Assembly: GCA_039566865.1 (NCBI GenBank)
Contig: CM076960.1
Span: 17,280,501-17,344,500 of the forward strand
Length of the DNA stretch: 64,000 bases
Source: Aurelia coerulea
Lineage: Eukaryota; Cnidaria; Scyphozoa; Semaeostomeae; Ulmaridae
Reading direction: 5' to 3'
Positions 21,901 through 33,900 of the stretch are shown one piece after another (the first letter of the stretch is position 1; each line of letters begins with the position of its first letter). Below the pieces are notes generated by a model, which was not told where the DNA came from, searched no databases, and was given only the letters and a program-made list of their open reading frames with translations. The translations under genes and the position numbers were made by a program.

Positions 21901-24900
21901 ACTCCTTAGAAAGGAAATGCGATAGAAACCACGGTAAGCAGACACTTAATCAACGAAACCTCGTATATATCTGAAGAAGAAAGTTCTCTTTACCTGATGA
22001 GTGCAACATAAGTCTTTTAATGCGGCAATATCCATGTTTTTAAGACCAAAACATACCAGAGAAATCTTCCAGTACCTGCCGCAGCAACTTCCTTCAAATC
22101 CAATCAACTGCGTCAATCGAATCGAGCGTTCGAAACTTAGTTTTTTGCCAAATCTCGCAATCTGATTGGTATTCTAGGAAGCTCAGAGTTTGGGCCTAAA
22201 TAGGGTCAGCTTTTTCAGAGTAATAATATGACAACCTCGTTCCCAAGGGTATCTGATGTTGTAAATAGGAGGCTAGACCTCAACAGATACCCTTGGGACC
22301 GGTTGCCAAATAGTGGCAAATTTTATTCGGAATAATTAGCATAATTTGGCAGACAGCAGGTCTTTTCGAATCCCACATTCGACATTTCGAAACGCATATT
22401 CCATGGTTCGAACACCACTTATTGTAACCAAAGCCTTTCGAATGTTCTTCATTTCGACTGTCGAAATCATGGAAGCGCTGCTCTCTGATTGGTCTCCCAA
22501 AAAGTTGGTGCGGCTTGCCCCCTCAGCCCACAGCCAGATTATAAGAATTCAGCTTACCTTCATCCAATGTCCTCTTATCAGCTGGTATATTTTCATCAAT
22601 CCGCGGTGCATGATCGAGATTTCTTGTGTCGAAATCTTGAACAAGTACCCATGGTGCATCATTCTTGAAAAAATTGACAGTTGCTTCACTTCTTGTAATT
22701 ACAGGGGGCAAAGGATCCTCAGCTAATCTCTTATAATACATCTCCTCGGCAGTGGGTACAGTATCTCTCTTGACCTTTCCTGTCTCGCGTTTAACATCTT
22801 TTTCTATGTTCTTTCCTTTATTGTCCAAATCCTTTTTGTCACTGTCAAATTCTGATAGCTTGCCATCTATTGTTGGAACCTAGAAAATAGTAACAATAGA
22901 TTTTACTACCGGTTGACTGAGAAACAAGTTCAAATGTTTAGAGGGCTGTTGAATTAAAAGTAAATGGCCCATATTCAAAACTTTATTTTTAAAGGACAAG
23001 TCCGGGGTTTCTACAATTAATGTAAAAAAGCAACCTTACCAACTGTCAAGCATGTACCTTCTTTCCGGGTTTTGATGTCTTTTTCTGTTGTAAATTCGTA
23101 CGACATTTTTCGTAAGTTAGGCCCAATGTCGTCGCCATTTTGAAAACGCGATAAAATGGCTAGCCTCGGTTTGGAGGTTCGATTGTGACGTTGGAAATTA
23201 CTTGAGAGTTCTATAAGAAAACAGCCTCGTTCAGGTCGAAGGCGAAATGGGTGAAATTACGTCATGAATAATGACGTCATTTCGCTCATTTCACAGATTT
23301 AAATCATAGTCTATGTTTAAATACACAATTTCGCAGAGAAAAGACTGAGAAAGTTGGAAAAAAGTACTGCACACCATTCACAACATTGTGATCTTTCATT
23401 TTATGAACAAATATTCCAACCCCAGACTTGTCCTTTAAAGGCATTGAGTCATGGTAAATAGCGTTTCTCCGCTGGAATCTGTCTGCTTTCATGTGATCAG
23501 TCAATTTTCATGTGATCAAGGCTACAATACAAGGCTACATCGGATCCCGCCTGGCGTGTGCAGTTTGAATAAAAGCCAATAAGATTGGCGTAAGCTATCA
23601 TCATGACATTTCTGCAAATTGGGTATACGTTGTCTTTTTGCCATAACTCAATGCCTTTAATATTTTTTGTAAAATTTTGTCTTGTAAAAGCACTCATCGT
23701 TTAGGGAGCTGTCATTTTTAATGCTGGGTGCAGGGGTGGAAGAATTTTGGGCACATATGGAAAAGTTTTTTTACCCCATTCACTAAATTCAATGATATTT
23801 GAAACCCCATTTCGAAATACTGAGCAAATTAATATATAATTATATCTATAATGGGGATGTCTTCAAAACTTTGATACCCCATCTTGAATTAGCAAAAATA
23901 ATTAGATAACCCATTAAAACTAGGCTAGAAAATTTAATACCCCTCCAAAAATTCTTCCACCCCTGTACCCAGCATTAAACATGACAACTCCCTTATACCC
24001 AGAAATTAGAAAAGTGCTTATAAGGGGTCTGTATGAAAACGAGAATTCCTTCTGCTCCGAGAATGAAAACGAGACTTTCGATTCTGCTCCATGATGACAA
24101 ATGTCATCTTTTGATTTTTGGGGAGAAAAACGCTGACGTATCAGTGCATATTGGTGCAACTATCATAACAGAATCGGCTGAAGAAAAACTTTTGGGAGTA
24201 GCGCTGGATAGGAACCTTGATTTCAAGAACCATGTAAACACACTTTGTAGAAAAGCTGGACAGAAATTGCATGCACTTGCTCGGATTTCAAACTATGTGG
24301 ATGTTGAGAAATTGAAGATTATGATGAACGCCTTCGTTATCTCTCAGTTTAGCTATTGTCCATTTGTTTGGATGTTCCATGATAGGTCAGTTAACAACAA
24401 AATAAATAAAATCCACGAGAGAGCTCTAAGAATCGCATACAAAGATAGTTGCTCAAATTTCGAAGATTTACTGAAAAGAGCCAACACAGTTTCCGTTCAC
24501 AACAAGAATTTACAGTTGCTTGCTACTGAAATTTTTAAAACTCAGAGGAATCTCAATCCAAGTTACATGAATCAAATCTTTGCAGAGAAAGATACTAGAT
24601 ACACCCTTCGTAGTGGCAGAAATATTTTGGCACCAAAACTAAACACGACAGGGTATGGTATTGAAAATGCACGTTTCCTTGGATCTAAGATATGGCATGC
24701 AATGCCATCTTCCTTAAAAGAGTGCCACACTTTGAACAGTTTCAAAGCGAAAATTAAAAGCTACGATTTTGATTGCAACTGTAGATTATGCAAGCGATAT
24801 GTCGAACATTTAGGGTTTCTGTAGTTGTAGATTGTTTACTATCTTGTAAGCTATATATTTAATTTTGTTATTAACATGTATTTAAGTTTTGGTTGGCATT

Positions 24901-27900
24901 GATTAGCTTCAGCTAGACCAGAAGCCAACCTAAAATAAAGAAATTATTATTATCATTATTATTTTATTTACGTGCCATCGGCATGTAAATGCTATTTCTA
25001 AAACAGACTTTTGTATTGAATTCAGTTTTCAATGGCAAGTAAATCATTGACCAGAATCGAAGAACAGAAAACAATCCCCTTACCAGCACTTTGCTTATTT
25101 GTGGGTATAAAAGATGAGTGCTTTTATCACACAAAGTTTCACATCAAAGTTAGCCTTTGACTGACAGATTAACATTTCAATTTCAAATATCGGCCAAGTC
25201 CTCTTTACTCCACTGCCCGCCAAACTTGTTAACTTCTTTCATATCTAAGTTAGCCTTTGACTGATTGATTAACATTTCAGTTTTGAATATCGGCTGCGTA
25301 CTTTCTATTCCACTGCCCGCCAAACTTGTTAACTTCTTTCACATCTAAGTTAGCCTTTGACTGATTGATTAACATTTCAGTTTTGAATATCGGCCACGTA
25401 CTTTTTATTCCACAGCCCACCAAACGTGTTAACTGTTTTCACATCTAAGTTAGCCTTTGACTGATTGATTAACATTTCAGTTTTGAATATCGGCCAGGTA
25501 CTTTTTATTCCACTGCCCGCCAAACTTGTTAACTTCTTTCACATCTAAGTTAGCCTTTGACTGATTGATTAACATTTCAGTTTTGAATATCGGCCAAGTA
25601 CTTTTTATTCCACAGCCCGCCAAACTTGTTAACTTTTTTTCACATCAAAGATAGCTTTTGACTGATAGACTAACCTTTTAGTTTTGAATATCGGCTATGT
25701 ACCTTTTATTCCTAAGACCGCCAAACTTGCTAACTTTTTAACTCACCCGACGCATCCAAGTATCGAGATCTGATACAGGGTATTTCTTTTCAACCGTGTC
25801 ATTTATTGTCGTTTTTACGAAATGTGATTGGCCCAAATCGTGGAAGTCATTTCAAGCAAATCAAGATTTGATGTCTATGCTTGATAAAAATCTTACCTCA
25901 TTGTTCATCTTTTTGACGCCAGGGTATTTCTTCTCGACCGTGTCATTTATTGTCGTTTTTACGAAATGTGATTGGCCCAAATCGTGAAAGTCATTTCAAG
26001 CAAATCAAGATTTGATGTCTATGCTTGATAAAAAATCTTACCTCATTGTTCATCTTTTTGACGCCAGGGTATTTCTTCTCGACCGTGTCATTTATTGTCG
26101 TTTTTACGAAATGTGATTGGCCCAAATCGTGGAAGTCATTTCAAGCAAATCAAGATTTGATGTCTATGCTTGATAAAAAATCTTACCTCATTGTTCATCT
26201 TTTTGATGCCAGGGTATTTCTTTTCAACCTTGTCATTTGTTGTCGTTTTTACGAAATGTGATTGGCCCAAATCGTGGAAGTCATTTCAAGCAAATCAAGA
26301 TTTGATGTCTATGCTTGATAAAAAATCTTACCTCATTGTTCATCTTTTTGATGCCAGGGTATTTCTTTTCAACCTTGCCATTTGTTGTCGTTTTTACGAA
26401 ATGTGATTGACCCAAATCGTGGCAGTTATTTTAAGCAAATCAAGATTTGGTGTCTATGCTTGTTAACAATCTTACCTCATCGTTCATCTTTTTGATGCCA
26501 GTGTATTTCTTCTCGACCGTGTCATTTGTTGTCGTTTTTACGAAATGTGATTGGCCCAAACCGTGGCAGTTATTTTAAGCAAATCAAGATTTGATGTCTA
26601 TGCTTGATAAAAATCTTTCCTCATTGTTCATCTTTTTGACGCCAGGGTATTTCTTTTCAACCGTGTCATTTGTTGTCGTTTTTACGAAATGTGATTGGCC
26701 CAAATCGTGAAAGTCATTTCAAGCAAATCAAGATTTGATGTCTATGCTTGATAAAAATCTTACCTCATTGTTCATCTTTTTGACGCCAGGGTATTTCTTC
26801 TCGACCGTATCAGCAGCAAGATTGTCCCAGAAATTAAGATTAACGCAAATATCTCCGCTATAATCAATCTTAACACCAACAATAACACATTTTACTGTCA
26901 TCCCCACGCAAGCATTAAAATCAGGAGTTAATTTGGCTCTCAATTCCAAGAGATCTATCTTGAAAAGATTCTCCGCAAGCCAGTCCATGACATCTGACAA
27001 GATCTTGCTTCCTACTTCAATAACTTTTTGGACGAAGCTCAGGACATCTTTGCCAAATGAGACTAATCCTTCAGCCATGGTGACAAATCCTTTTCCGACG
27101 TCAATTAGGCCCTTTCCAATTTCTGCCAAACCTATCAATATCTGCAAAATGAGAAAGAAAAGATTTAGGTTCGTCGGCTCTGATAGCATACGCATACGCT
27201 GATAGCATAAGCGTACGGGGCCGGGGGGCGGCAGCCCCCCGATGTTGGAAAAATCGTCGAAAATCAGCCCCAATCGGGCAAAAATCTGCCCTCAGTTGGG
27301 CAAAAATGTTTGTAAACAATGGACTTTGTGTCGGGCCGCCCCCCTAGATTTTTTCTTCCGGTACGCTTGTGTCTATATCTTTTATAAGGTTGGTATAAAT
27401 TTCTATGACCTATTTCTCTCAACTGAAAGTCTTCGAAGAAACTTTAGCTATTTCGCTATAATTCTACCGTTGGACAACAAGGACAGATAATGTTACAATA
27501 GAACTCGCTACTTTTCATTGACACCTAGATACAAAGCAATTTATGATTGCAGACAAAGGGAATTCCATGCTCGGTTGGTCAAGACATAAACAAAAACAAA
27601 GCAAGCCGCAAAAATTGCCTTGAAACCCGGGTCGCTAGCTCGGTCGTTGTGCATTCCAGAAATGGTTTTAAAGAGCAAATATTAGCATATATCGAAAGAA
27701 GAAGGATATATCTAAACTTCTGCCTTGGGCATTTTATTTATTTTGTGCAGAAGCCAATTGGGAGGGGACGCAATTCTCGTACTTTTTAGGTGTAATTAAA
27801 ACGCTCACTGCTCAGCTTCTGTACGGAAAAAATAAAATGCCCGAGGCAGAAGTTTAGATATATCCTTCTTCTTTCGATATATGCTAATATTTGCTCTTTA

Positions 27901-30900
27901 AAACCATTTCTGGAATGCACAGCGACCGAGCTAGCGACCCGGGTTTCAGGGCAATTTTGTGGCTTGCTTTGTTTTTGTTTATGTCTTGACCAACCGAGCA
28001 TGGAATTCCCTTTGTCTGCAATTACAAATTGCTTTGTATCTAGGTGTCAATAAAGAGTAGTGAGTCCTTTTGTAACATTATCTGTCCTTGTTCCGTAAAA
28101 ATTACACTGTTTTCTTCTCTTTTGCAAGAAACATTTTTAAAAAAGGTAAAACAATCGTAATTTCTAAACTTTTGACCAAACATGAAATAATTCCCAAGAG
28201 AACCACAGTTTCTGGGTGTATACAACAAGGACAGATTTTGTAATACAATAGCATGAGTTTCTTTTGTTGACACCTCAATTCAAAGCGATTAGCGATTGCA
28301 GACAAAGGAAATTCTCTCAACCAGCAATTCAAAACAAACAAAGCCGCAAAAGTTTCTCTGAAACCCAGGTAGCTAGCTCGCTCGTTGTGCATTCCAGAAA
28401 TTATTTTTAAAGGCAAATATGAGCATAGATCGAAAGAAGAAGGATATATCTACACATCTGCCGCGGGCATTTGATTTCTTTAGTCCAGAAGCTGAGCAGT
28501 AAATGTTTTGATAACACCCAAAAAATAAGAGAATTGAATCGCCTCCTAAACGGTTTTTGAACCAAACAAATAAAATGCCCGCGGCAGATGTGTAGATATA
28601 TCCTTCTTCTTTCGATCTATGCTCATATTTGCCTTTAAAAATAATTTCTGGAATGCACAGCGAGCGAGCTAGCTACCTGGATTTCAGAGACACTTTTGCG
28701 GCTTTGTTTGTTTTGAATTGCTGGTTGAGAGAATTTCCTTTGTCTGCAATCGCTAATCGCTTTGAATTGAGGTGTCAACAAAAGCAACTTGTGCTATTGT
28801 ATTACAAAATCTGCCCTTGTTTCACTCCTCTGGTTTACGATTTGGAAATTCGATAACGTCACATCTTCAAGCGAATTGAAAGACCGTCACCTTTAACATC
28901 TTTTTTCTGTTTTCTTTTCTAGAATACAAAAACAAGGACAGATTTTGTAACACAGTAACATGAGATGTTTTTGTTGACACCTGAATTCAAAGCGATTAGC
29001 AGCTGCAAACAAAGGAAATTCTCTCAACCATAAATTCAAAACAAACGAAGCCGTAAAAGTTTCTCTGAAACCCAGGTAGCTAGCGCGCTCGTTATGCATT
29101 CCAGAAATTGTTTCCAAGAGCAAACATGAGCATATATCGAAAGAAGAAAGATATATCTAAATATCTACCCCGAGCATTTGACTTCTTTGGTTCAGAAGTC
29201 GAGTAGTAAGTGTTTTAGTTACTCCCAAAGAAATAAGGGGGTTGAATCGCCTCCCAATCGGCTTTTGAACCAAGCAAATACAATGCCCGCGGCAGATGTG
29301 TAGATATATATTTCTTCTTTCGACATATTCTCATGTTTGCTGTTAAAAACAATTTTTGGAATGCAGAACGAGGGAACTAGCGATCTGGGTTTCAGAGAAA
29401 CTTTTGCGGCTTTGCTTGTTTTGAATTACTGTTTGAGAAAATTTCTTTGTCTGCGATCGTTAATCGCTTTGAATTGCAGTGTCAATCAAAACCAATTCAT
29501 GCTGTTGTCGTACCAAATCCGTCCTTGTTGAATACAGATATTCTGACCTCAAATGCTTTGAGGAATACAGTCGTCCTACCTCAAACTGGCATTTTCGAAC
29601 ACACCCTACAAAGGAACGGCTACTGGATCGCAATGTACAGTGAATCAAGCTGGGTTAGCACGCAATGACAGATGAAGGCCTATATTTGGCTACTCTGGAG
29701 GGTACGCATAGTTATACCTTTACAATTCTGCATTATGTGGTTTGATGTTTTTTACTTCCTACAGCCTCTAGATAGGCAAGCATCTAGACTTGCCCCAAGT
29801 CTCTCTCTTCAATCCGTCTTACCATTCCCTTGGATCCGCTATTCCAACATTCCGTCCAGAGTGGTGAGAGGTTGAGAGAAAAGCCCTCCTCCGGAATGTT
29901 GGAATGGCGGAAACAGGAACTACGGAAAAGGAAACCAACGGTAAGACAGACTGAAGAGAAGATAGACTTGGGGCAAGTCTAGCGAGCATCGAAAAGGAAG
30001 GTCAACGTGACGAACAAGTTACAATTCTCGGATTTTGTCAAACTGTTTGCAAAAAGAGAGACAAAACAGCAAGTTTTTTGCAGCTTTCTGGAACTGAATT
30101 TCTGCTTGGCTTTCAAGAACAAATTTTAGGTTAGACTTGCCCCAAGTCTATCTCTTCAGTCCGTCTACCGTTCCTTTTTTGGTAGTTCCTGGATCCGCCA
30201 TTTCCTGGATCCGCCATTCCAGCATTCCGTCGAGCTCTCTTGTTTTCTAGTCTAATTTAGGTCTGACTGACAAGTTCTACTTATTCTTTTGCTTCCCACT
30301 ACCGGGTGCGCCAAAATAAACTATGCACGTTTGGCAGACCACAATAAATCGTACACTGGACCGATTTTGAAGATTTATGACTTAATTTGTAGCAGAAAGC
30401 CTGAATTAGATACTGGGATTTTTTGCAATTTTTTCATTTTCAGTTTTTAGAGCTAGAAGCGAGTTTCTTAAAATTTTAGTTTTCGAAAACACTGAAAACG
30501 ATAAAAAAAACATCGATCAAGCTTTCTGAAGAATCGATATAAATGGACAAAGAGAGAACTTGTTCGTGGTGACTTGCGATTTAGAAATCGATTAATTGTA
30601 ATCTGCTGCACGAGAGTTCGTACTAAACCCCCAAATCATCTTGAAAACGTGCTCTCTTTGTTCATTCATGTTGAGTCTTTTGAAATTTGATCGACGTTTT
30701 TTGATCGTTTTCAGTATTTTCGAGAACTAAAATTTTTAAGAAACTCGCTTCTAGCTCTAAAAACTGACAACGGAAAAATTTGCAAAACGTCCTAGAATCT
30801 AAGTCAGGCTTTCTGCTAAAGATTAAGTCCTTAAACTTCAATCTCGGTCCAGTGTACGATTTATTGTGGCCTGCCAAACGTGCATAGTTTATTTTGGCGA

Positions 30901-33900
30901 ACCCGGTATTACAAGAGAGTGATCTGCACAATTTTAACAAGATAGCGTCTTATTTTCGAACTAGCCTGTGCTCCAGACCACTTGGAAAGGAACTGGTCTG
31001 TGTAACGGAGCGCTAATCCGTGTTCAGACGATGAATTGAATTGCGAAGTAATTAAGGGCATTCTTTTACACATCTGATTTGGTGCAATGAAGTCAGTGAT
31101 CAACAAACGGATATCTTTGTGAATAGGTGTGTTTGAAACAAACCAGGGCTGATCCTTATCATTTTGTACGGTCGTAAAAAAGTCAATAGGATTAGCAGGC
31201 ATTCAAATCTCCTATTCTTTGATCGTAAAAGGTCCATAGGATTAGCAGACATTGAAATTTCCTATTCTTTGCATTGTAATGTGAGTTCTTCGTATGAGAA
31301 AGGCTTTTCTTTCTGATCACAAAGCAAATGGTAATTATGCGAATTATTAGTTGCATATACTAATTTTTCTTCAGATTCTGGATAAAATTTCTGAACACGG
31401 ATTGGCGCTCCACTTTCCTTTCTAAGTGGTCTGGAACACAGGCTATTTCGACCCTCCTTTGGCGTTTTGCCATCTGTATGAATTAATGAATCAATTAATC
31501 AGTCAGTCAATCAATCAATCAATCAATCAATTGATCAGAGCAACAAGAGCACACACGAATTCAAAAATGCCTTACCTTGATACCGATTTGTTCAGCCCAT
31601 GCAACGAATTTCTTTGCGAGTTTCTTGACCTCACATCCCGCGATACAAATAAAGTTTTTCACTCTCCAGCGGCAACTGTTCCAGTAAGGACATCCAACCC
31701 ACCACCACATAATCTTAAAACATCTTGACTTCCAATCAAGGAATGGAATACACACTGAAATGATGATAAACCGTAATCAATTTAGAAGCTGTTCATTCAG
31801 CAGGGCCATGTTCTGTGACATGCCAATTTTCATTAGATCGACGAGGTCGTAATTCATTAACAACGTTAATCTAAAATTCTTTGACTTATTTCTTTGAACT
31901 TAGATTCTTGCAAGGAACTTGAGGTAGGAAATAATTTGAAAAAGGAAAGGCCACGATACCAGCGTCGATTGTCGGATCCGAAGATGCTTGCGGTGACGAA
32001 TAGATTAATAAGTTTAAAGGCAGAAATATTTAAGCCCTAAATACGCGAGAATTACAATGCCTTCTGCTCAGCTTCTGGATCAAATAATCAAAATCCGCCA
32101 CGCAGATCTTTAGATTTACCCTTCTTCTTTCGTTACAAGCACACGACTTCTCTTATAAACCACCTTTCGCGTGCACAAGGTGAGAGTTTGCCCTACTGGT
32201 TGCGGGGAAATTTGTGCTGCTTTGTTTGTTTTGAATTACTGGTTGAGAGAATTTCCTTTGTCTGCAGAGGCTAATCGTTTTGAATTGAGGTGTCAATCAA
32301 ATGAAACTGCTTCTATTGTATTACAAAATCTGCCCTTGTTACCAAGTGATAGATTTGCCGATATTTTTGCCATGATATGCATGGAGTAAAGGCCTTTTGA
32401 ATGGTCATTTTGGTTTTTTTCTCTCCAGTATCATAACGTATCCAAAATGTGACAAAATATGGAAAACAAGTACATTTTCGGAATCTACTCATCAGATCTT
32501 TCTCATCATCATATCTGATTTTGTGTACAGGTTGTTTGAATCTAAGCACATTTACAGTTTTCAGCACAGAGCTAACTGCAATTTACAAAACCTGGTTGAT
32601 AACGCTTTCTTCAAAGTGTATTTTTAGCGAGCATAGGATCCAAATCTTTAAAAAGGCCGGCGTAAAATTGAGTGACCTATTTCTTTGAACTGAATGACTT
32701 CAAAGAAACTTTAGCTATTTCTCTATAATTCTACCGTTGGACTTTTCTGAAATCTTTAATAGTTTCAGAATTAGAGTGTTTTTCTTGCTTTTCAAGAATT
32801 CAAGAAAAGTTTTCAAAATAACTTAAAACCATCGCAATTTCTAAACCGTTTGACGCAACATGAAGTAATTTCGAAGAGAGCTATAGTTTGTGGATGCCTA
32901 CAATATGGTATCAAGCAAAATTCTGTCACTCGTCTGGCTTATGATTTAGAAATTTGATGACGTCACATCCTAAAATGAGCTGAAATGTAAAATACGCTAT
33001 AATTTTGAAAAATAGTATTCAAAATTTCTGGAAAGTTCAACGGTAAAATTATAGATAAGTATCTAAAGTTTCTTTCAAGCCATTCAATCAGAAGAAACAG
33101 ATCATTGAATTTTACACCCACCTTTTTACGCTGAGTTAAGATTTGGAACCTATGCTTTTTAACGCATTTTGGATATGTTATAGAGTAGATATTCTGCATA
33201 AATAACAGGGATAGATTTTGTAAGACAACAGCATGAGTTGCTTTTGTTGACACCTGAATTCAAAGCGATTTGCGATCGCAGACAAGGGAAATTCCCTCAA
33301 CCAGTAATTCAAAACAAACACAGCCGCAAAAGTTTCTCTGAAACCCAGGTAGCTAGCTCGCTTGTTGTGCATTCCAGAAGTTGTTTTCAAGATCAAATAT
33401 GAGCATATATCAAAAGAAGAAGGTAATTCAGAACTCTAAGTTACTGAAGAAGATGAAAATTGAAACGTTTAAAAAGTCGTAGTATATTTCTGAATTATCT
33501 TTAAAATATTTTATATGCTTAGGTGAATTGGCTATTGAATTATCAAAAGAAGAAGGATACACATCTACCTCGGACATTTTATTTATTTGGTTCAAAAGCC
33601 GATTGGGAGGCGATTCAATTCTCTTATTTTTTTGGGTGTTATTAAGATACTTACTGCTCAGCTTGTGAACCAAATAAATAAAGAGGCCGGCGGTAGATGT
33701 GCAGATATATTCCTCTTCTTTCGACATATGCTCGTGTTTGCTCTTAAAAACAATTTCTGGCATGCAAAGCGATCGCGCTAGCTACCTGGGTTTCAGAGAA
33801 ACTTTTGCGGCTTTGTTTGTTTTGAATTACTGGTTGAGAGAATTTCCTTTGTCTGCGATCGCAAATCTCTTTGAATTCAGGTGTCATTAAAAGCAATTCA

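Larger units (their letters stand above)
27375..28900. mobile_element. hAT-like MITE (GCATAGGTTCC family) broken by two insertions
   Basis: The pieces 27375-27475, 28093-28223 and 28822-28900 join to a normal member of the family seen intact at 32631-33155. They are interrupted at 27476 and 28224 by two copies of the AACAAGG palindromic element. This gives a clear order of insertion: this element first, the AACAAGG copies later. Confidence 0.7.

Noticed and set aside
24033..24094. Start of the LINE frame as a genuine N-terminus
   Set aside because: The first 20 or so codons come from flanking repeat sequence (MKTRIPSAP, MKTRLSIL echo); LINE sequence begins around 24095.
25136..25740. CRISPR-like regular array
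   Set aside because: Units are 100 bp with no distinct spacers, in an intron of a eukaryotic gene; it is a tandem repeat.
25796..26406. Repeated 60-80 codon plus-strand ORFs (SFIVVFTKCDWPKSWKSF phrase)
   Set aside because: They are the antisense reading of the 145-bp tandem array; the phrase repeats only because the DNA repeats.
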